Notes: generated by a model not told the origin, from the sequence alone. DNA of 64,000 bases from Tritrichomonas musculus (GCA_039105265.1 JAPFFF010000017.1:372001-436000), one strand, 5' to 3'. Positions 10,216 through 20,916 are shown, counted from the stretch's first letter. Program-made: numbers and translations.

Positions 10216-12575
10216 GGCATCGGCATCAACAGCAGCATTGGCATCAGCATCAACAGCAGCATTGGCATCAGCATCAACAGCAGCATTGGCATCGGCATCA
10301 ACAGCAGCATTGGCATCGGCATCAACAGCAGCATTGGCATCAGCATCAACAGCAGCATTGGCATCAGCATCAACAGCAGCATTGGCATCGGCATCAACAG
10401 CAGCATTGGCATCGGCATCAACAGCAGCATTGGCATCGGCATCAACAGCAGCATTGGCATCGGCATCAACAGCAGCATTGGCATCGGCATCAACAGCAGC
10501 ATTGGCATCGGCATCAACAGCAGCATTGGCATCGGCATCAACAGCAGCATTGGCATCGGCATCAACAGCAGCATTGGCATCGGCATCAACAGCAGCATTG
10601 GCATCGGCATCAACAGCAGCATTGGCATCGGCATCAACAGCAGCATTGGCATCGGCATCAACAGCAGCATTGGCATCGGCATCAACAGCAGCATTGGCAT
10701 CAGCATCAACAGCAGCATTGGCATCGGCATCAACAGCAGCATTGGCATCGGCATCAACAGCAGCATTGGCATCGGCATCAACAGCAGCATTGGCATCGGC
10801 ATCAACAGCAGCATTGGCATCGGCATCAACAGCAGCATTGGCATCAGCATCAACAGCAGCATTGGCATCGGCATCAACAGCAGCATTGGCATCGGCATCA
10901 ACAGCAGCATTGGCATCGGCATCAACAGCAGCATTGGCATCAGCATCAACAGCAGCATTGGCATCGGCATCAACAGCAGCATTGGCATCGGCATCAACAG
11001 CAGCATTGGCATCGGCATCAACAGCAGCATTGGCATCAGCATCAACAGCAGCATTGGCATCGGCATCAACAGCAGCATTGGCATCGGCATCAACAGCAGC
11101 ATTGGCATCGGCATCAACAGCAGCATTGGCATCGGCATCAACAGCAGCATTGGCATCAGCATCAACAGCAGCATTGGCATCGGCATCAACAGCAGCATTG
11201 GCATCGGCATCAACAGCAGCATTGGCATCAGCATCAACAGCAGCATTGGCATCGGCATCAACAGCAGCATTGGCATCGGCATCAACAGCAGCATTGGCAT
11301 CGGCATCAACAGCAGCATTGGCATCGGCATCAACAGCAGCATTGGCATCGGCATCAACAGCAGCATTGGCATCGGCATCAACAGCAGCATTGGCATCAGC
11401 ATCAACAGCAGCATTGGCATCGGCATCAACAGCAGCATTGGCATCGGCATCAACAGCAGCATTGGCATCGGCATCAACAGCAGCATTGGCATCGGCATCA
11501 ACAGCAGCATTGGCATCGGCATCAACAGCAGCATTGGCATCGGCATCAACAGCAGCATTGGCATCGGCATCAACAGCAGCATTGGCATCGGCATCAACAG
11601 CAGCATTGGCATCGGCATCAACAGCAGCATTGGCATCAGCATCAACAGCAGCATTGGCATCGGCATCAACAGCAGCATTGGCATCAGCATCAACAGCAGC
11701 ATTGGCATCGGCATCAACAGCAGCATTGGCATCGGCATCAACAGCAGCATTGGCATCAGCATCAACAGCAGCATTGGCATCGGCATCAACAGCAGCATTG
11801 GCATCGGCATCAACAGCAGCATTGGCATCGGCATCAACAGCAGCATTGGCATCGGCATCAACAGCAGCATTGGCATCGGCATCAACAGCAGCATTGGCAT
11901 CAGCATCAACAGCAGCATTGGCATCGGCATCAACAGCAGCATTGGCATCGGCATCAACAGCAGCATTGGCATCAGCATCAACAGCAGCATTGGCATCGGC
12001 ATCAACAGCAGCATTGGCATCAGCATCAACAGCAGCATTGGCATCGGCATCAACAGCAGCATTGGCATCGGCATCAACAGCAGCATTGGCATCGGCATCA
12101 ACAGCAGCATTGGCATCGGCATCAACAGCAGCATTGGCATCGGCATCAACAGCAGCATTGGCATCGGCATCAACAGCAGCATTGGCATCAGCATCAACAG
12201 CAGCATTGGCATCGGCATCAACAGCAGCATTGGCATCGGCATCAACAGCAGCATTGGCATCGGCATCAACAGCAGCATTGGCATCGGCATCAACAGCAGC
12301 ATTGGCATCGGCATCAACAGCAGCATTGGCATCGGCATCAACAGCAGCATTGGCATCGGCATCAACAGCAGCATTGGCATCAGCATCAACAGCAGCATTG
12401 GCATCGGCATCAACAGCAGCATTGGCATCAGCATCAACAGCAGCATTGGCATCGGCATCAACAGCAGCATTGGCATCGGCATCAACAGCAGCATTGGCAT
12501 CAGCATCAACAGCAGCATTGGCATCGGCATCAACAGCAGCATTGGCATCGGCATCAACAGCAGCATTGGCATCGG
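10216..12575. repeat. 24-bp tandem array, about 98 copies
   Basis: The unit is GCATCGGCATCAACAGCAGC plus ATTG. Copies are almost identical except for one G/A site (CGGCATC or CAGCATC) that varies irregularly along the array. GC content is far above the surroundings. As 24 is divisible by 3 and the unit has no stop in several registers, two forward frames and one reverse frame of about 900 codons stay open (ASASTAAL, IGINSS and MPMLLL type repeats). None has a convincing start or a conserved flanking domain, so I call it a satellite rather than a gene. Confidence 0.9.
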
Positions 12576-12616
12576 CCTCAGCAATGACATAGACAATCTC
12601 CCTTTAACGTCAAATG

Positions 12617-12630
12617 AAGTGAATTCACTT
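12617..12630. promoter_or_regulatory. 14-bp perfect palindrome before the hAT gene
   Basis: AAGTGAATTCACTT lies 39 bp upstream of the hAT start codon, followed at 12654 by a second CTTCACTTTA. It might be a binding site for the transposase or a promoter element; there is no direct proof. Confidence 0.4.
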
Positions 12631-12654
12631 TAAAAAAACGAGAAAACTTTCCAC

Positions 12655-12661
12655 TTCACTT
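12655..12661 (+). promoter_or_regulatory. Initiator-like TCACTT before the hAT gene
   Basis: TTCACTT fits the parabasalid initiator consensus TCAYTW and ends 7 bases before the ATG at 12669, the spacing normal for that group. It supports this start codon and the organism guess. Confidence 0.45.
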
Positions 12662-12668
12662 TATTATA

Positions 12669-14786
12669 ATGTCTGTAACTGAAGTTACATATGATGGTGA
12701 CCCAACTCATAGATACTTTCGTAAACTCGTGAAAAAAAATTATCAAAGCTATTGCATGGGCAAGCAAATGAGGCCAGATGGAATGTACCGATGCCAATTT
12801 TCCAAAAGAGAATCCGATTTGAAGAAAGATATTGCTGTAGGAATCATTCACCAATGCACATTCAAGAAAGTCGAAGCAAACAAAACAATTCTTTCATACT
12901 TTACTCCAACTGCTGTTGAGAAAAGCGAAGGAATCACTTATGAAGACTTGCTGAACTGCGTTGCAGTCTTTGTTGGCCGACGAAATCTGTCACTTGAAGC
13001 AGGCGCCTCAGAGGAGTTGCAAAGACTCATCAAAGTTGCAATTCAATTCGGGATGCAAAACCACAAAAGGAAACTAGACGACATATATAGTAAGTATTCT
13101 CCCGATACAGTAAGAAAATACATGATTGCTGCTGCAACCGAAGTCATTAAGTTCCAATTCGAATTATTCTCATAACTGCCGTATGTTGGTGTAAGCTGTG
13201 ATGAAGGATCAACACGTGGTGTTCATGATCTTGATTTCGTTCTAGAAGATCCACTTTCAGCACTCAAGCCGTATCCATGCTTCACATCTGTAATGCCAAA
13301 AGGTGATGCCGTAACATACACAGAGCATTTAGCTCGGGGGCTTGACTTTTTAAGAATAAATAATATTCCTGTTGGCTCAGTCACTGTTGATGGAAACAAA
13401 GCTCAGTTAAAGGCCCTCTCATTCACTTGGCCAGATTCTCTGAGAAGGCGGTATGTCGATCATAACGATTTTATGAGAAGAATCATTGTCAATCCATGCC
13501 TTTGCCATCGAATCAACAACGCCTATAAGAGAGCATACAACTGCACAGTGGGCTTACTTTTAGCTGTTGATCACATGAGAGACATTTCTGAAGAATGCCG
13601 AAAACGCCCTCAAGATGTTCTTGATGTTTGTCCAAAGGTACAACTGACTCGGTGGATTGTTGATTATGATATATGCTCTTTCATAATCGAGCACAATCAG
13701 CAGATTCAACAATTCATGAATTTTGATTTGAGGGAACTACTCGATCTTCAGAAAGTATTATCTATTCTCAAATCGCTTACCAATATTTTTGAAGATCCGA
13801 AGACACCTCACTTCAAAGCGTTTCGAATATTAGAAGATGCAATTGGTGCTTTGGAAGATCTTGAAGATGAAGTTGATTATGCAGCAGATATCAAAACACA
13901 GTTAATAAACTACACACAACGTTCAGATGATGCTGGAATATGGATGCTGTCGTATATCTTGACGCCTGAAGGAAGGGAAGATTTCTCAAATAGAATCAAT
14001 AAGAAAATATTCCCTCGTAAACCAAATTACAGGACAAAATTTGTAGTGTCTAAAGGCCGAAAGAAAGAAGATATAGAAGAGCTTGTTGATATGTCCTTAG
14101 ATAATGTCCAAATTCCACTCCAACCAGTTGATTATTCAAGTGATTTTCGACAAATATTAGGACCAAGAAGTGAAACTGAAGATGAAAATGATGATGAAGA
14201 AGAAGACAATCTTCCTTGGGAGCTAATTGAAGAAGAAGAAGAAGAAGAAGATTTTATAGAGTCTCTTCAGAAGAGAGAAAAAGAAAAAGAAAGTAACAAG
14301 AAAGAAGCTGAATTTACATATGATCCAACATCAGAAAATGATGTCGAATATCAAGGAAATGCACAAAAGAATGGAGTGAATGAAAATCCCCCAGAAGACA
14401 AAGAAATGAAGAAAAGAATGCTTATTTATCCAGCTCAACAATTCCTCGAAACTACACTTCAAAACTGGGGGATTGCACCATTATCATTACAAAGGACATT
14501 GAACGCATTCAATTCATTTGTGCGATCAAGCCAAGACCCATTTAAAGATCAAAGATTGGAGAATGGGGATTATTATTGGGCCCATATCAGAGGCTCAATA
14601 AATCCAATTTGGTCTACAATTGCAGATATTGCAATGCGTCTTCATTCTTCTCCATGTAGCGAAGCTAGTTGTGAAAGAACTATCAGCATGCAACGATTGG
14701 TATTGACCGCAAGAAGGATGAGTTCAAAGAAAGACTTGCTGGATGCAAGATTAACTCTTCTTCGAGGATTGAATAATGATGATTAA
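12669..14786 (+). pseudogene. hAT-family transposase gene with one in-frame stop
   Basis: Coding similarity is continuous in one frame; a TAA at 13173-13175 divides it into 168 upstream residues and a downstream open stretch (first ATG 13293, 497 residues). N-terminal C/H residues (MYRCQF, HQCTF) may be a degenerate BED-like finger. RNase-H-like motifs are visible: VSCDEGST and SVTVDGNKAQ for the two aspartates, and SEASCERTIS at the C-terminus, the hAT glutamate/dimerisation signature (followed by LTARRMSSKKDLL). A very acidic E/D-rich insert at about 14165-14300 is unusual. Family role: cut-and-paste transposition with 8-bp target duplications. No terminal inverted repeats are recognisable; both sides run into satellite arrays. 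Either inactive, or the stop is read through, which I cannot tell. Confidence 0.85.
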
Positions 14787-14889
14787 ATAAATAAAACATT
14801 AATTAAAACTATATAATTTGCTTTTTTTATTTATTTTAAAATATTGTTATTGAATTGTTTAAAAAAAATCTTTTATTTAGATATTTAAT
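14787..14889. other. Short AT-rich spacer
   Basis: About 100 bases between the hAT stop codon and the 17-bp array. Nothing else is recognised; no hAT-like terminal repeat is visible here. Confidence 0.5.
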
Positions 14890-17372
14890 GCGAGTACTAG
14901 CATGATGGGAGTGCAAGCATGATACGAGTGCAAGCATGATACGAGTGCAAGCATGATACGAGTGCCAGCATGATACGAGTGCCAGCATGATACAAGTACA
15001 AGTATGATGGGAGTGCAAGCATGATACGAGTGCAAGCATGATACAAGTACAAGTATGATGGGAGTGCAAGTATGATGGGAGTGCAAGTATGATACGAGTG
15101 CCAGCATGATACGAGTGCAAGCATGATACAAGTACAAGTATGATGGGAGTGCAAGTATGATACGAGTGCCAGCATGATACGAGTGCAAGCATGATACGAG
15201 TGCCAGCATGATACGAGTGCCAGCATGATACAAGTACAAGTATGATGGGAGTGCAAGCATGATACGAGTGCAAGCATGATACGAGTGCCAGCATGATACA
15301 AGTACAAGTATGATGGGAGTGCAAGTATGATACGAGTGCAAGCATGATACAAGTACAAGTATGATGGGAGTGCAAGTATGATACGAGTGCAAGCATGATA
15401 CAAGTACAAGTATGATGGGAGTGCAAGCATGATACGAGTGCAAGCATGATACGAGTGCCAGCATGATACGAGTGCCAGCATGATACAAGTACAAGTATGA
15501 TGGGAGTGCAAGTATGATACGAGTGCAAGCATGATACAAGTACAAGTATGATGGGAGTGCAAGCATGATACGAGTGCAAGCATGATACGAATGCAAGCAT
15601 GATACAAGTACAAGTATGATGGGAGTGCAAGTATGATGGGAGTGCAAGTATGATACGAGTGCAAGCATGATACAAGTACAAGTATGATGGGAGTGCAAGC
15701 ATGATACGAGTGCAAGCATGATACAAGTACAAGTATGATGGGAGTGCAAGTATGATACGAGTGCAAGCATGATACAAGTACAAGTATGATGGGAGTGCAA
15801 GCATGATACGAGTGCAAGCATGATACGAGTGCCAGCATGATACGAGTGCCAGCATGATACAAGTACAAGTATGATGGGAGTGCAAGTATGATACGAGTGC
15901 AAGCATGATACAAGTACAAGTATGATGGGAGTGCAAGTATGATACGAGTGCAAGCATGATACAAGTACAAGTATGATGGGAGTGCCAGCATGATACGAGT
16001 GCAAGCATGATACGAGTGCCAGCATGATACAAGTACAAGTATGATGGGAGTGCAAGTATGATACGAGTGCAAGCATGATACAAGTACAAGTATGATGGGA
16101 GTGCAAGCATGATACGAGTGCAAGCATGATACGAATGCAAGCATGATACAAGTACAAGTATGATGGGAGTGCAAGTATGATGGGAGTGCAAGTATGATAC
16201 GAGTGCAAGCATGATACAAGTACAAGTATGATGGGAGTGCCAGCATGATACGAGTGCCAGCATGATACGAGTGCAAGCATGATACGAGTGCAAGCATGAT
16301 ACGAGTGCCAGCATGATACAAGTACAAGTATGATGGGAGTGCAAGTATGATACGAGTGCAAGCATGATACAAGTACAAGTATGATGCAAGTACAAGTATG
16401 ATGGGAGTGCAAGCATGATACGAGTGCCAGCATGATACGAGTGCCAGCATGATACAAGTACAAGTATGATGGGAGTGCAAGTATGATACGAGTGCAAGCA
16501 TGATACAAGTACAAGTATGATGGGAGTGCAAGTATGATGGGAGTGCAAGTATGATACGAGTGCAAGCATGATACAAGTACAAGTATGATGGGAGTGCCAG
16601 CATGATACGAGTGCCAGCATGATACGAGTGCCAGCATGATACAAGTACAAGTATGATGGGAGTGCAAGTATGATACGAGTGCCAGCATGATACAAGTACA
16701 AGTATGATGGGAGTGCCAGCATGATACGAGTGCCAGCATGATACGAGTGCCAGCATGATACGAGTGCCAGCATGATACAAGTACAAGTATGATGGGAGTG
16801 CAAGTATGATACGAGTGCAAGCATGATACAAGTACAAGTATGATGGGAGTGCAAGCATGATACGAGTGCAAGCATGATACGAATGCAAGCATGATACAAG
16901 TACAAGTATGATGGGAGTGCAAGTATGATGGGAGTGCAAGTATGATACGAGTGCAAGCATGATACAAGTACAAGTATGATGCAAGTACAAGTATGATGGG
17001 AGTGCAAGCATGATACGAGTGCAAGCATGATACGAGTGCAAGCATGATACGAGTGCCAGCATGATACAAGTACAAGTATGATGGGAGTGCAAGTATGATA
17101 CGAGTGCAAGCATGATACAAGTACAAGTATGATGCAAGTACAAGTATGATGGGAGTGCAAGCATGATACGAGTGCAAGCATGATACGAGTGCAAGTATGA
17201 TACGAGTGCAAGCATGATACAAGTACAAGTATGATGGGAGTGCAAGCATGATGGGAGTGCAAGCATGATACGAGTGCAAGCATGATACGAGTGCAAGCAT
17301 GATACGAGTTCAAGCATGATACGAGTTCAAGCATGATACGAGTGCAAGTATGATGGGAGTGCAAGTATGATG
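14890..17372. repeat. 17-bp tandem array, about 146 copies
   Basis: Units are GCAAGCATGATACGAGT and close variants (GCCAGC..., GCAAGTATGATGGGAGT, ACAAGTATGAT...). Variants alternate in a loose higher-order pattern of about 3-6 units, with three shortened joints (about 16384, 16981, 17133). The period is not divisible by 3 and no reverse-strand register of the unit makes a stop, so all three minus-strand frames are open for over 800 codons and spell the same cycling peptide (LALVSCLHSYHACTRIM type). This is a property of the satellite, not evidence for protein genes. Confidence 0.92.
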
Positions 17373-17572
17373 GCAGTGCGGACAAAATTTTATAATACAC
17401 TTAAATTTTAATTATTTTTAAATCAAAATTATTTTCATCATTAATTTATTATATAAGAGCACAAAATATCTATGAAGTATTATTCCTACTTTGAACAATT
17501 TTCTTGGGCATATCATAAAATCATTTTTTATTATTTGTTGACTTGTCGATGATATTTATACATAGTAGGGGG

Positions 17573-17595
17573 TTCGGGGGGCGAAGCCCCCCGAA
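17573..17595. terminator. Strong GC hairpin (10-bp perfect stem)
   Basis: TTCGGGGGGC, loop GAA, GCCCCCCGAA, followed by AAAATTTTTG. It resembles the GC stem-loops seen at the ends of the Polinton elements here and may be a terminator-like structure or an element end. Function is inferred. Confidence 0.5.
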
Positions 17596-17600
17596 AATTT

Positions 17601-17918
17601 TTGAATAATAAATATATAAGGTGGTTACATTTCCCCAAAATTTTTTCCCCTGGGGAAGCTTTTTTCCCCAATTCGGAGGTGTATTACAAAAAGCACCATA
17701 ATATTATACAAAATATACCTTTTGAACTTGAAAGCATCATTGAATATTTAAGAGAAGAAGAAGAAATATTTGAAGAAGAAGATCAAGAAAATGAAGATAA
17801 TATATATGAGTATGAAGAAGAAGAAATATATGAATTTGAGGAAGAAGAAGAGGAGGAGGAAGAGTTTGAGGAAGATGATGAAAATGGAACAGATGATGAA
17901 ACAATGAATCCATATTGA
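17601..17918 (+). CDS. Small acidic ORF, uncertain
   Basis: A 105-residue frame. The first 30 residues come from a C4/G4 palindromic block (17629-17672) and are probably not original coding; residues 45-100 are almost only E, D and Y (runs such as EYEEEEIYEFEEEEEEEEE). An acidic tail like this could be the 3' end of a truncated gene, perhaps analogous to the acidic insert of the hAT gene. No domain is recognised. It might equally be a GAA/GAG-rich repeat with no function. Confidence 0.3.
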   Translation: MNNKYIRWLHFPKIFSPGEAFFPNSEVYYKKHHNIIQNIPFELESIIEYLREEEEIFEEEDQENEDNIYEYEEEEIYEFEEEEEEEEEFEEDDENGTDDETMNPY

Positions 17919-18032
17919 TAACTTATTATTTATTTTAATTTTTATTCAATTTTCTTTTTCTATTCAATTTAATTCAATTTTCTTGTATAAAAAGTATTTA
18001 ATTTTTCAATTTATATTTAATTTATTGAATGT
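17919..18032. other. AT-rich spacer
   Basis: T-rich tract with repeated ATTCAATTT motifs and no gene. It leads into the inverted-repeat insert at 18033. Confidence 0.4.
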
Positions 18033-18128
18033 CCAAAAACTAGACCCCAGAAATAAAAAATAATCATATCAAATAAAAACATAATATTTTGAATTCCTCT
18101 CAAATAATTTGTGGGGTCTAGATTTTGG
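18033..18128. mobile_element. Short inverted-repeat element (96 bp, 21-22 bp arms)
   Basis: Left arm CCAAAAACTAGACCCCAGAA (18033 on) pairs with right arm TTTGTGGGGTCTAGATTTTG (18108 on) with about two mismatches, around 53 bases of AT-rich loop. It abuts the PolB remnant of element A. It could be a tiny MITE or a foldback structure at a break point. No clear target duplication is visible. Confidence 0.55.
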
Positions 18129-19619
18129 AAGGTAGTTTACTATACCGATACGGACAGCGTTCATATAATTAAGGACCAAATCCCTATACTTTCAAAAGTG
18201 TTTAAAGAAAAATCCAATCGTGAATTAATCGGAAAAGATCTTGGACAATTCCATTCAGATTTCCCAACTATTAATGGTCATGAAGAAATGCCACAAGCTA
18301 TTGAATCATATTTCCTTTTGGAAAAGATGTATATTGATAAATTACAAGATTCAACCTGAGAAATTGATTATATGATTAGAGGTAAATGTTTAACACAAAA
18401 TTCAATCAAATATGCATGTAAATCATTTGGGAACGATTTCATGAAGTTGTATACGTTTGATTTAACGAAAGGTCAACCATGCTTTTCAATGAACAAAGAC
18501 ATGACTGTTTCAACATTGAAGAAGTTTGAGAGGAAAATCAAAGTGACATATGAAGAGGGTGATGTTGAATGGTATGGTAAACAGCAGAAAGCTAATGGTG
18601 ACGATTATGATAATGCTAAGAGTTTGTGTTTAAAGTCCAATGTTGATAGATTGTTGGGTATTGATGAAAGCGAGATTGATCCATTGTTAGCTGATCGTGA
18701 ATTCATGAGTGGTTTGATTGAATCATTAAGGGAATCGTTTAATGATAGTCCATTGAGGAAACGTTTTGAGAATCATTTCATGATGACGTTTAACAATCTC
18801 AAATATGGATCATTTAAGGGTGGTAGTGTTTGTGATAAGTTCTTGAGTAAACAGACAGGGATGAGGTTGAATGTCAATGAATGTTTTGGTTTAGGGGTAA
18901 TCGATTTCGATATCAATAAAGGTCTCTCTGATGATGAACGTAAGAAGATCCGAGAGAGAATCATGAGTAAGTTGTCCATGGATGATATTGTTGTTAGGTC
19001 AGGTAGTGGTGGATTGCATGTGTATGTCAATAACGATTTCGATGAATTGTACAAGAATGCTTACATTAAATGCTATGCATGTGATGAGTATGAGATTGAT
19101 TACATTGCTGCTGTTAAGGAAGACAAGCAAGCTGGTGTGATGTTACCTGGTTCATTCAATGCAAACGGTAAGTATGAGTTCGTTAGAGGTAGTTTTGAAT
19201 CAGTCATTAAGAGATCAGCTAAGGATGTGTTGAAGGATTTAGAGTTGACGTTGAAGTTAGATGCAAAGCAAAGGGGTGCAGTTGATGATTCGTTTAACGG
19301 ACCAATTGAGTATCTCAGTGAGGATGATGAGATGAAGTTAGTTAATGGTTTGACTGGTATGGAAGTTCATAATTATGCATCAAAGATTGATGAGAGGTTG
19401 TCGTTAATGCCATTGTTTTGTGCTATCAATTGTCTATCACCAACGAATCGTGAGAAGGCTTATGATATGGTTTTGAGTAAATGTAATTTGAGTGGTAAAG
19501 CAATGATGAACTTCGATGAGGTGAAGGATAACTGTTTGGATAAGCATACACACATTAATGTTTTGAGAAAAATAATTCGTTTATATAACAATAGATATTA
19601 CGTTAAAGAATCCATTTAG
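18129..19619 (+). pseudogene. PolB remnant joined to an archaeo-eukaryotic primase-like domain
   Basis: Fossil gene of element A. The left end keeps the PolB palm motif C (YYTDTDSVHI), followed by sequence like the tail of the PolB in element D (RGKCLTQNSIKYACK next to D's VKGVPKQCI). The segment from that tail onward is one uninterrupted frame and continues into an AEP/PrimPol-type domain: VIDFDINKG (DxD, about 18895-18925), VRSGSGGLHVYV (about 18990-19026) and YEIDYIAA followed by GVMLPGSFNANG (about 19085-19170). These match the order of primase motifs I-III. The last ~110 residues may be a helical cap. Known Polintons carry protein-primed PolB without a primase, so this combination is unexpected. 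Broken, about one or two breaks. Confidence 0.72.
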
Positions 19620-19629
19620 AGGGATATCG

Positions 19630-20160
19630 TTAAATGATTGTTGAGACCTTATATCGAGGTATCAATTGAGTTCTATTTTTGTCATCTTTGACTTCGTAAA
19701 GGCCATTCTTGAAACCAACTATTTGATGATTTCCTGGTTGGATTATTGATCTACGTTTCATGAGGCTATAATGTTCATTGTAAAGTTTGACAGGAGTGTT
19801 TGGTACTAAATGGAAACCCGGTTGAGACATAATTTTAAAGTTCTCTTGAGAAATACGTTTAACGATGAACTCTTCAAGGTCTGGATCTTCTTGAACCATC
19901 TTTGGACTAACTTTGAAACCAGCATATTTGGACAACGTTTGATGTGGGGCATTGTTGTATTGATTAACGATTTCGTCCATGATTGATGGAGTAATGATAC
20001 CTTCTTGCATTTTGTATGCCATGTCACGGATAGTTCTAATGACTCGATCGATGATTCCTAGTGAACCATGCATTGGATCTGTCTTTACTTGTTTCTGTTC
20101 ACGTTTCATGAAATCTGGATAGTAACCCATTTGCATTCGAGGTACTTCAGTGAAAGTTAT
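19630..20160 (-). pseudogene. Polinton integrase fragment (element A)
   Basis: Fossil. C-terminal part of a retrovirus-like (rve) integrase: LGIIDRVIRTIRDMAYKMQ and YNNAPHQTLSKYAGFKVSP match GIINRFMRTIRDM and YNNSPHRSLDYKIPNEM of the element D integrase, followed by an SH3-like tail (PNTPVKLYNEHYSLMKRRS). Convergent with the PolB-primase gene, 10 bp apart. Its right side meets the inserted element B. Family role: inserts the element DNA into the host genome. Broken. Confidence 0.75.
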
Positions 20161-20192
20161 TCCATGATTGGTATAGAAAGAGTAGTTAACGG

Positions 20193-20292
20193 TAGGCTCC
20201 GGTCCGCTTCGCTCCCCAGAGACCTACCGCCCATCACTTTGCTTCGCTCCGTTCGGGCCTACTCTAGGGGCTCCCGCCCCTAGGACCCCATT
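20193..20292. repeat. GC-rich palindromic left end of element B
   Basis: CGGTAGG pairs with CCTACCG about 25 bases on, and CTAGGGGC TCCC GCCCCTAG forms a perfect 8-bp stem (about 20262-20282), then GGACCCCATT. The same layout is at 51163-51236 in element D. CTTCGCTCC occurs twice. Probably a terminal or replication structure of the lineage. Confidence 0.6.
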
Positions 20293-20339
20293 TTTAAAAT
20301 AGATATATTAATTGTATACCCCTCCTTCCCCCCTATAAA

Positions 20340-20440
20340 AGAAAATTAAAAAATTCAAAAAAACTGAAAAATCAAAAAACTGAAAAAACAAAAAACTGAA
20401 AAAACAAAAAACTGAAAAACAAAAATTTCAAAAAAAATCT
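20340..20440. repeat. A-rich short tandem repeat (AAAAAACTGAAAAAAC)
   Basis: Imperfect 14-18 bp units follow the GC island of element B. Element D has a comparable block of TTCAAAAAG units at the same relative place (51237-51340). Confidence 0.6.
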
Positions 20441-20523
20441 CTAAAAAAAGTAGTATATATAAATGGCGTGATTTCTTAACGTTCCGTCAAGAAATCCCGA
20501 ACCATTTTTTATCACGACGACAA

Positions 20524-20826
20524 ATGAACGCCCCGAGTGATTTAAAAATGATGACAGAATATAAAGGCTACACTTTACGCAACCCCTATTATACATCAAG
20601 ACAGACGCAACAAATCTATGATGCACAAAAAAATATTAGGACGTGCGATAGTCATGGATACGTCATTTTGGAAGTATTAGATGAAAGGAACAAGTTTAGC
20701 GGCTTTAGATATGCAAAATTTCGACGCGCAGCCTTGTTGAAATATAGTGGTGATTATGATTTGTTGAAGGAAAAAGACGCCCCAAGATATCGATTATTTG
20801 ATGAGCACCACCAAATATTTAAATGA
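20524..20826 (+). CDS. Small ORF of element B, unknown
   Basis: A 100-residue frame with a balanced, protein-like composition (MNAPSDLKMM, YKGYTLRNPYYTSRQTQQIY, YRLFDEHHQIF). No family is recognised, and element D has no counterpart between its left end and the 51376 gene. It is bracketed by two copies of a 26-bp repeat (20484-20509 and 20841-20866), so this segment may be an insert or a lineage-specific gene. Confidence 0.45.
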   Translation: MNAPSDLKMMTEYKGYTLRNPYYTSRQTQQIYDAQKNIRTCDSHGYVILEVLDERNKFSGFRYAKFRRAALLKYSGDYDLLKEKDAPRYRLFDEHHQIFK

Positions 20827-20916
20827 ATCTAACCATTTTTTCGTCAAGAAATCCCGAACCATTTTTTGTTAAGATATCCCTTCGAATCAAGAAGTTGTTT
20901 TACCATGATTGAAATG

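Larger units (their letters stand above)
18129..20190. mobile_element. Polinton relic A, left part
   Basis: Fossil of a Polinton/Maverick element containing a PolB remnant with a primase-like domain (+ strand) and an integrase fragment (- strand). Element B (20190-22875) lies between this part and the remaining A genes at 22875-28740. A is broken, with several breaks and missing terminal repeats; it looks older than B. Confidence 0.75.

Noticed and set aside
9881-12633. Three roughly 900-codon ORFs across the 24-bp array
   Set aside because: Period effect; no start context, no flanking domain, and the frames overlap each other on both strands.
12600-14890. Terminal inverted repeats for the hAT gene
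   Set aside because: No CAGGG-type ends or 8-bp duplications were found; both sides pass straight into tandem arrays.
14836-17400. Three 800-codon minus-strand proteins
   Set aside because: All three frames carry the same cycling peptide of a 17-bp satellite; kept as a finding, not as genes.
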